From contig NZ_CP031264.1 in assembly GCF_003258605.2 (NCBI RefSeq), positions 4,278,001 through 4,342,000 of the forward strand: a DNA stretch of 64,000 nt, written 5' to 3'. This stretch comes from Peterkaempfera bronchialis (GTDB lineage: Bacteria; Actinomycetota; Actinomycetes; Streptomycetales; Streptomycetaceae). Shown here one piece after another: positions 59,594 to 64,000 of this stretch. The notes below the pieces were generated by a model that made no database searches, was not told where the DNA came from, and was given only the letters and a program-made list of their open reading frames with translations. Made by a program: the position numbers and the translations under genes. Positions within the stretch are counted from its first letter, which is position 1. Each line of letters starts with the position of its first letter.

Positions 59594-60334
59594 GTGAGGT
59601 CATTCGGTGTGGACATCGGCGGCTCCGGCATCAAGGGTGCGCCGGTCGACCTGGAGCGGGGCGCACTCGCGGAGGAGCGGCTGAAGCTGTTCACCCCGCA
59701 CCCCGCCGCGCCGTCGGCCGTGGTGGACACGGTCTGCCGGGTCGTCGAGCACTTCGGGCAGCCGGGCCCGGTCGGCATCACCTTCCCCGGCGTGGTGGTC
59801 GACGGCCACACCCTCACCGCCGCCAATGTCGCCGCCGGCTGGGTCGGCCTGGACGCCGTGGACCACTTCGAGCAGGCGCTCGGCCGACCGGTGGCCCTGC
59901 TCAATGACGCGGACGCCGCCGGGATGGCCGAGATGGCGTACGGCGCCGGGCGCGACCGGGACGGAGTGGTGATCACCCTCACCTTCGGCACCGGCATCGG
60001 CAGCGCCCTCTTCGTGGACGGCACCCTCGTGCCCAACACCGAACTGGGCCACCTGGAACTCGACGGCAAGGACGCCGAGAAGCGCGCCTCCGCCGCAGCC
60101 CGCGACCGGCACGACCTCAGCTGGTCCAAGTGGGCCCGGCGGGTCGACGCCTACCTCGCCCATGTGGAGATGCTCTTCTCCCCGCACCTGGTCATCATCG
60201 GCGGCGGGGTGAGCCGCAAGCCCGAGAAGTTCCTGCCGCTGCTGAAGCGGCGCCGGGCCGAGATCGTCCCGGCGCGGTTGCAGAACGACGCCGGGATCGT
60301 GGGCGCCGCGATGGCCGCCGCCAAGCTGGGCTGA
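59594..60334 (+). CDS. ppgK: Polyphosphate glucokinase
   Basis: A 246-residue ROK-family kinase phosphorylating glucose with polyphosphate or ATP. Phosphate 1: FGVDIGGSGIKGAPVDL. Sugar site: LNDADAAGMAEMAYGAG. Phosphate 2: TFGTGIGSALFVDG. The NTELGHLELDGKDAEKRASA stretch is typical of PPGK. GTG start after GAGGAGAAGG. A 16-bp repeat array starts within its last codons. Confidence 0.95.
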   Translation: MRSFGVDIGGSGIKGAPVDLERGALAEERLKLFTPHPAAPSAVVDTVCRVVEHFGQPGPVGITFPGVVVDGHTLTAANVAAGWVGLDAVDHFEQALGRPVALLNDADAAGMAEMAYGAGRDRDGVVITLTFGTGIGSALFVDGTLVPNTELGHLELDGKDAEKRASAAARDRHDLSWSKWARRVDAYLAHVEMLFSPHLVIIGGGVSRKPEKFLPLLKRRRAEIVPARLQNDAGIVGAAMAAAKLG

Positions 60335-60372
60335 CGCTGTGCTGGGCTGAAGCTGCGCTGGGCTGATGCCGT
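60325..60372. repeat. 16-bp x3 tandem repeat at ppgK stop
   Basis: GCTGGGCTGACGCTGT, GCTGGGCTGAAGCTGC and GCTGGGCTGATGCCGT; the first contains the ppgK stop. Confidence 0.93.
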
Positions 60373-60383
60373 GCGGCGACCAG

Positions 60384-60992
60384 TCAGCGGGTACGGGACC
60401 GCCGGATGGCCACCGCCCGGGCGACCACGATCGCGGCGGCCACGCCGGTCCCGGCGAAGAGCCACCCGGCCTGCGTCGCCAGCCCCCCGGTCAGGCCCAT
60501 CACATGGCCGCCGAACCCGGCGCCCGAGGTCGGCCCGAGCAGCAGCAGCGCCAGCGCGAAGGCGATCGGCCCGGCGATGGGTGCGGCCGGCAGGTCGGCC
60601 GGTCGCACCCGCACCGCCAACTGGAAGCAGACGGCGACGTACACCATGCCGAACAGCACCCCGGGGCCGCCCAGCAGCAGACTGTCCGCCAGCGCTCCCA
60701 GCAGCGTGACGGCCAGCGCCACCACCCCGGTACCCACCGCCGTCAACCGCCGCCTCGGCCCGGCCCCGCCGCGCCCGCTGCGCGTGTTCCGGCCGTTCCG
60801 CCCGCGTCCACGCCCACGCCCGGGGCAGCCTCCGCCGTCCACCTGCGGCCTGGCCCGGGGCAGCCGCAGCCGCCTCGGGCCCACGGGCTCCGGGGGGCGC
60901 GTCGGCCCGGGTACGGAGGCCCGGGAAGCGGGCCCGTCGAGTGTCCGGCTCCGTGGCCGGGGTGGCTGAGTCTGCGTGCGTTGCTGCTCCAC
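60384..60992 (-). CDS. DUF6542-like membrane protein
   Basis: A 202-residue protein. The first about 75 residues are Arg/Pro/Gly-rich and disordered. Four hydrophobic segments follow: VGTGVVALAVTLLGALADSL, GVLFGMVYVAVCFQLAV, IAGPIAFALALLLLGP and WLFAGTGVAAAIVVARAV. Such proteins sit between ppgK/ispH and ychF in Streptomyces. GTG start chosen by family resemblance; a GTG ten codons upstream is possible. Function unknown. Confidence 0.8.
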   Translation of the reverse strand: MEQQRTQTQPPRPRSRTLDGPASRASVPGPTRPPEPVGPRRLRLPRARPQVDGGGCPGRGRGRGRNGRNTRSGRGGAGPRRRLTAVGTGVVALAVTLLGALADSLLLGGPGVLFGMVYVAVCFQLAVRVRPADLPAAPIAGPIAFALALLLLGPTSGAGFGGHVMGLTGGLATQAGWLFAGTGVAAAIVVARAVAIRRSRTR

Positions 60993-61201
60993 CCGACCAA
61001 CGTACGGTCCGATGAACGCCACGCTCTGTCACAGACACGCTACAGACCGGCGTGTCACCCGGACGCCCGGCGTGGCGCGGAGCCGGGCCGGATGCGACCC
61101 CGCAGCACCGTCGCCGGGGCGCGGGCGGTGACCCGTAGACTTGTGGATCGGCCCTCCATGGGCCGAACCCATCCCCAGCCTCCTCTACGGGAAGTCGCCA
61201 C

Positions 61202-62275
<1,074 letters not shown>

Positions 62276-62602
62276 CGGGCGCTGCATCGCCACGTCGCTG
62301 ATCTGGCACACATGCAGGTCAGGAGGGGTCCGACCTTTCGGGGTCGGGCCCTTGGCTGTTTCCCGTGTTGGGGTGGCGCTGGGAAACCTGCCTGGTCTTC
62401 GCCTGTCATCATCCCTGGTCATCCCTACCGTGCCGAGATTGTGCCGGGACGGTGGCCGGCTTCCGTGCTGAGTCGCGGACTGTGCGGTGCGCGACGAGAG
62501 GGGGGTGGGCGGCTCTTACCCGGCCTTTCCCGGGTGGCTCCCGCATGGGTGGCGGAGGCGGGGGCCGTAGCGCTTTTCCTACTCGTTTGACACACTCGGG
62601 TC
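62276..62602. other. 327-bp intergenic region before TA pair
   Basis: Contains the ychF terminator and then about 250 bases of less GC-biased noncoding sequence leading to the antitoxin. TTTGACACACT lies just before the antitoxin ATG, too close to be its -35 box. No gene is seen. Confidence 0.55.
62324..62353 (+). terminator. 12-bp hairpin terminator after ychF
   Basis: AGGGGTCCGACC pairs with GGTCGGGCCCTT (two G-T wobbles) over a 6-nt loop. Confidence 0.75.
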
Positions 62603-62887
62603 ATGGCTGAGACGACGTACAGCATCGGAGAAGGGCCGGCGACACGGGTGAGCCTGTCGCTTCCGGAGGGGACCGCGGAGGCGATCCGTGCGCGGGTGGG
62701 AAAGCGGGAGTTCTCTGCGTTCATCGCCGCGGCGGTCGAGCGTGAGCTGCGCGGCCAGGTGTTGGACGAGTACCTGGCGGACTACGAGAACCGCAAGGGG
62801 CCGGTCTCCGAGCAGGCTCGTCAGCGGGCGCGGCAGGTCTTCGACGAGGTGTTCGCCGAGGAGGCCGAGTGGCCCGCCGCAGGCTGA
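62603..62887 (+). CDS. RHH-type antitoxin
   Basis: A 94-residue protein. TRVSLSLPEGTAEAIRARVG and REFSAFIAAAVERELRGQVL form the strand-helix-helix of CopG/RHH DNA-binding antitoxins. The C-terminal half is acidic and helical (QRARQVFDEVFAEEAEW), likely toxin-binding. It overlaps the toxin gene by 19 bases, typical of coupled TA expression. Confidence 0.82.
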   Translation: MAETTYSIGEGPATRVSLSLPEGTAEAIRARVGKREFSAFIAAAVERELRGQVLDEYLADYENRKGPVSEQARQRARQVFDEVFAEEAEWPAAG

Positions 62888-63282
62888 GCCACGAGGGGAC
62901 GCTGGTCCTCGACAGCGAAGGGCTCTCGAAGCTCCTCGCCGACGACGAGCAGGTGGTGGCTCTGGTTGCTGAGGCGCGCTCGCGAGGCATGGAGGTCGTG
63001 ATCAGTGCGCTCACCATCATCGAGGTCGTCCATGTCCGTACGAACAGGTCCCGCCTGAACTGGGTGCTCTCCGGACTGCGCGTAGTCCCGGTGGGCGACG
63101 AGGAGGCGAGGGCGGCCTCGAAGCTGCTGATGGATGCCGGATTGCACGGGCACAAGTATGCGATCGATGCCGCGGTCGCCGAGGCTGCGTTGCGGCAGCA
63201 CCGCCCCGTGGTCATGTTGACCTCCGACATCGACGACATGGTCAAGCTATGCGGCGATCGCGTCCGGCTCGTGGCGGTGTGA
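62869..63282 (+). CDS. PIN-domain toxin (VapC-like)
   Basis: A 137-residue PIN RNase. Acidic active-site residues: LVLDSEGLSKLL (Asp), SALTIIEVVHVRTN (Glu), YAIDAAVAEAAL (Asp) and MLTSDIDDMVKLCG (Asp). GTG start inside the antitoxin, preceded by GAGGAGG. It probably cleaves RNA when free. Its C-terminal end is nearly repeated in the decayed locus at 18257. Confidence 0.85.
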   Translation: MARRRLSHEGTLVLDSEGLSKLLADDEQVVALVAEARSRGMEVVISALTIIEVVHVRTNRSRLNWVLSGLRVVPVGDEEARAASKLLMDAGLHGHKYAIDAAVAEAALRQHRPVVMLTSDIDDMVKLCGDRVRLVAV

Positions 63283-63578
63283 TTCCCTTTGTCCGGCTCA
63301 CCAGCACAGTCTCATTGACGAGCCGGTCGCGGTGCCATGCGTTTCCCGACCGGTGGAGTACCCGCCAGTCCGCAAACAGTCCGCAGGATGCTCGTAGACG
63401 CCCGTCGGCGGCCAACGCAAACAAACGGTGAATGTGCTGGTCAGCGCTCTGGGTGGTGCTCCGCCGCAGGTCAGGATCGGCCCGCAGGCATTCCGTTTCA
63501 ACGTATGGGCGATGCGTTACTGCACGCTAGGTGGTTCGGCAAGTGTGCAGGTGAGTAAACGGTGGAGCGATCTGGGTG
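63283..63578. other. 296-bp noncoding region, lower GC
   Basis: I see no coding frame with normal third-position bias, no inverted repeat of note and no tRNA. Composition is visibly less GC-rich than the flanks, which may mark an accessory boundary. Confidence 0.5.
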
Positions 63579-63896
63579 TCAGCGCTGTCCCGGCTCAGGC
63601 GCCTGGGGTTTGCGGTGCCTGCCGGTACCGGCGCCGAGCGGCCTGGGCTCGGGGGCCGGCACCGAGGCGGGGGGCTCACTGGCCTGGGGGTACAGGATGC
63701 GTTTCGCCTCGGCGAGATTCGACGCAAACCCGTGGGGCTCCCAGGCGTGCCCGTTCCATCGCTGGATGGCGCGGGGCGCGTCCGGGTTCAGATGTGAGCC
63801 CTGGGGGCCGTCGCCGGAGACAAGGGGGACAGCGCGAAGTCGCCCGATTTTCGCGTCACGCCGCTCCGCCCATTCCGACAGTGGTTCGTCGTCCAT
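63579..63896 (-). CDS. DUF6087 family protein
   Basis: A 105-residue hydrophilic protein with MDDEPLSEWAERRDAKIGRL, PDAPRAIQRWNGHAWEPHGF and LAEAKRILYP, ending in a Pro-rich tail and TGRHRKPQAPE. I recall this family as frequent in Streptomyces accessory regions, often near transcriptional regulators. It is soluble and of unknown function. Starts at ATG. Confidence 0.8.
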   Translation of the reverse strand: MDDEPLSEWAERRDAKIGRLRAVPLVSGDGPQGSHLNPDAPRAIQRWNGHAWEPHGFASNLAEAKRILYPQASEPPASVPAPEPRPLGAGTGRHRKPQAPEPGQR

Positions 63897-64000
63897 CCGG
63901 TTTCCCCACGATTCGGTGCCTGCTCACCCAGGAGAGTAGCGGGCCCACCGGCCTGACCGCCTCGCCATCCTTCAGGCGAGGCGGTGCCGGTTGATGTCCA
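63897..64000. other. Window end, no gene resolved
   Basis: About 100 bases upstream of the DUF6087 gene contain no frame I can support. Confidence 0.4.

Overview
The window is GC-rich DNA with strong third-position G/C, many GTG starts and actinomycete-specific families: mycothiol S-conjugate amidase, a WhiB-like protein, polyphosphate glucokinase, GTP-dependent PEPCK, GlpX, and DUF4287, DUF4307, DUF4245 and DUF6087 proteins. It reads as the chromosomal core of a Streptomyces or close relative (Streptomycetaceae). Gene order (metB, ilvA, greA, mca, pckA, fumC/fumB, wbl, glpX, xseB/xseA, ispH, ppgK, ychF) matches, from memory, the conserved central arm of Streptomyces chromosomes. I found no tRNA, rRNA, CRISPR array, insertion sequence or prophage.

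Layout. 1-0.9 kb is a scrap zone: an edge-truncated flavoprotein gene, a 3' remnant of gltX and a 5' remnant of a luciferase-like monooxygenase gene, the last two abutting head to head. 1-14 kb holds a Bax inhibitor-1 protein, a thiolase, an SGNH hydrolase, cystathionine beta-synthase, a sortase-anchored small surface protein, a decayed L,D-transpeptidase fragment, small enzymes, msrA and metB. 14-18 kb has a MarR regulator with a long Gly/Ser tail, ilvA, greA, DUF4307 and mca. 18-29 kb has a decayed toxin-antitoxin scrap, a DUF255 thioredoxin-fold protein, a TetR/MFS efflux operon, a PAQR protein, pckA, an aminotransferase and a prepilin-peptidase-like protein. 29-33 kb is a resistance-like module (VOC, UvrA-like ABC protein, AraC, VOC). 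33-42 kb has a chitinase under a probable DasR site, an aldo/keto reductase, a cis-prenyltransferase, a PIN-PhoH protein, a secreted lytic transglycosylase and an AI-2E-type transporter. 42-48 kb is an oxidative-stress block: ahpCD/oxyR with a recognisable OxyR operator, an AbrB/RelE-like TA pair, an MFS pump and catalase. 48-62 kb is central metabolism and nucleic-acid/isoprenoid housekeeping: both fumarase classes, wbl, glpX, rutE-like, xseBA, ispH, ppgK and ychF. 62.6-64 kb ends with an intact RHH/PIN toxin-antitoxin pair and a DUF6087 protein.

How the genes work together. Sulfur and thiol metabolism is concentrated here (CBS, MetB, MsrA, Mca), as is peroxide defence (AhpCD, OxyR, KatA). 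Gluconeogenesis and the TCA cycle are represented by PckA, GlpX, FumC and class I fumarase.

The most unusual pattern is structural. Short tandem duplications of 10-22 bp repeatedly sit on or just beyond stop codons (thiolase, GNAT, DUF255, fumC, ppgK, rutE, katA, AKR, DUF1707). Related in-frame expansions occur inside the UvrA-like gene (five GSLVN repeats) and at the 3' end of the MarR gene. Two toxin-antitoxin loci of the same apparent family, one intact and one reduced to antitoxin start plus toxin end, are a second theme. I did not find a clearly novel multi-gene defence or biosynthetic system.
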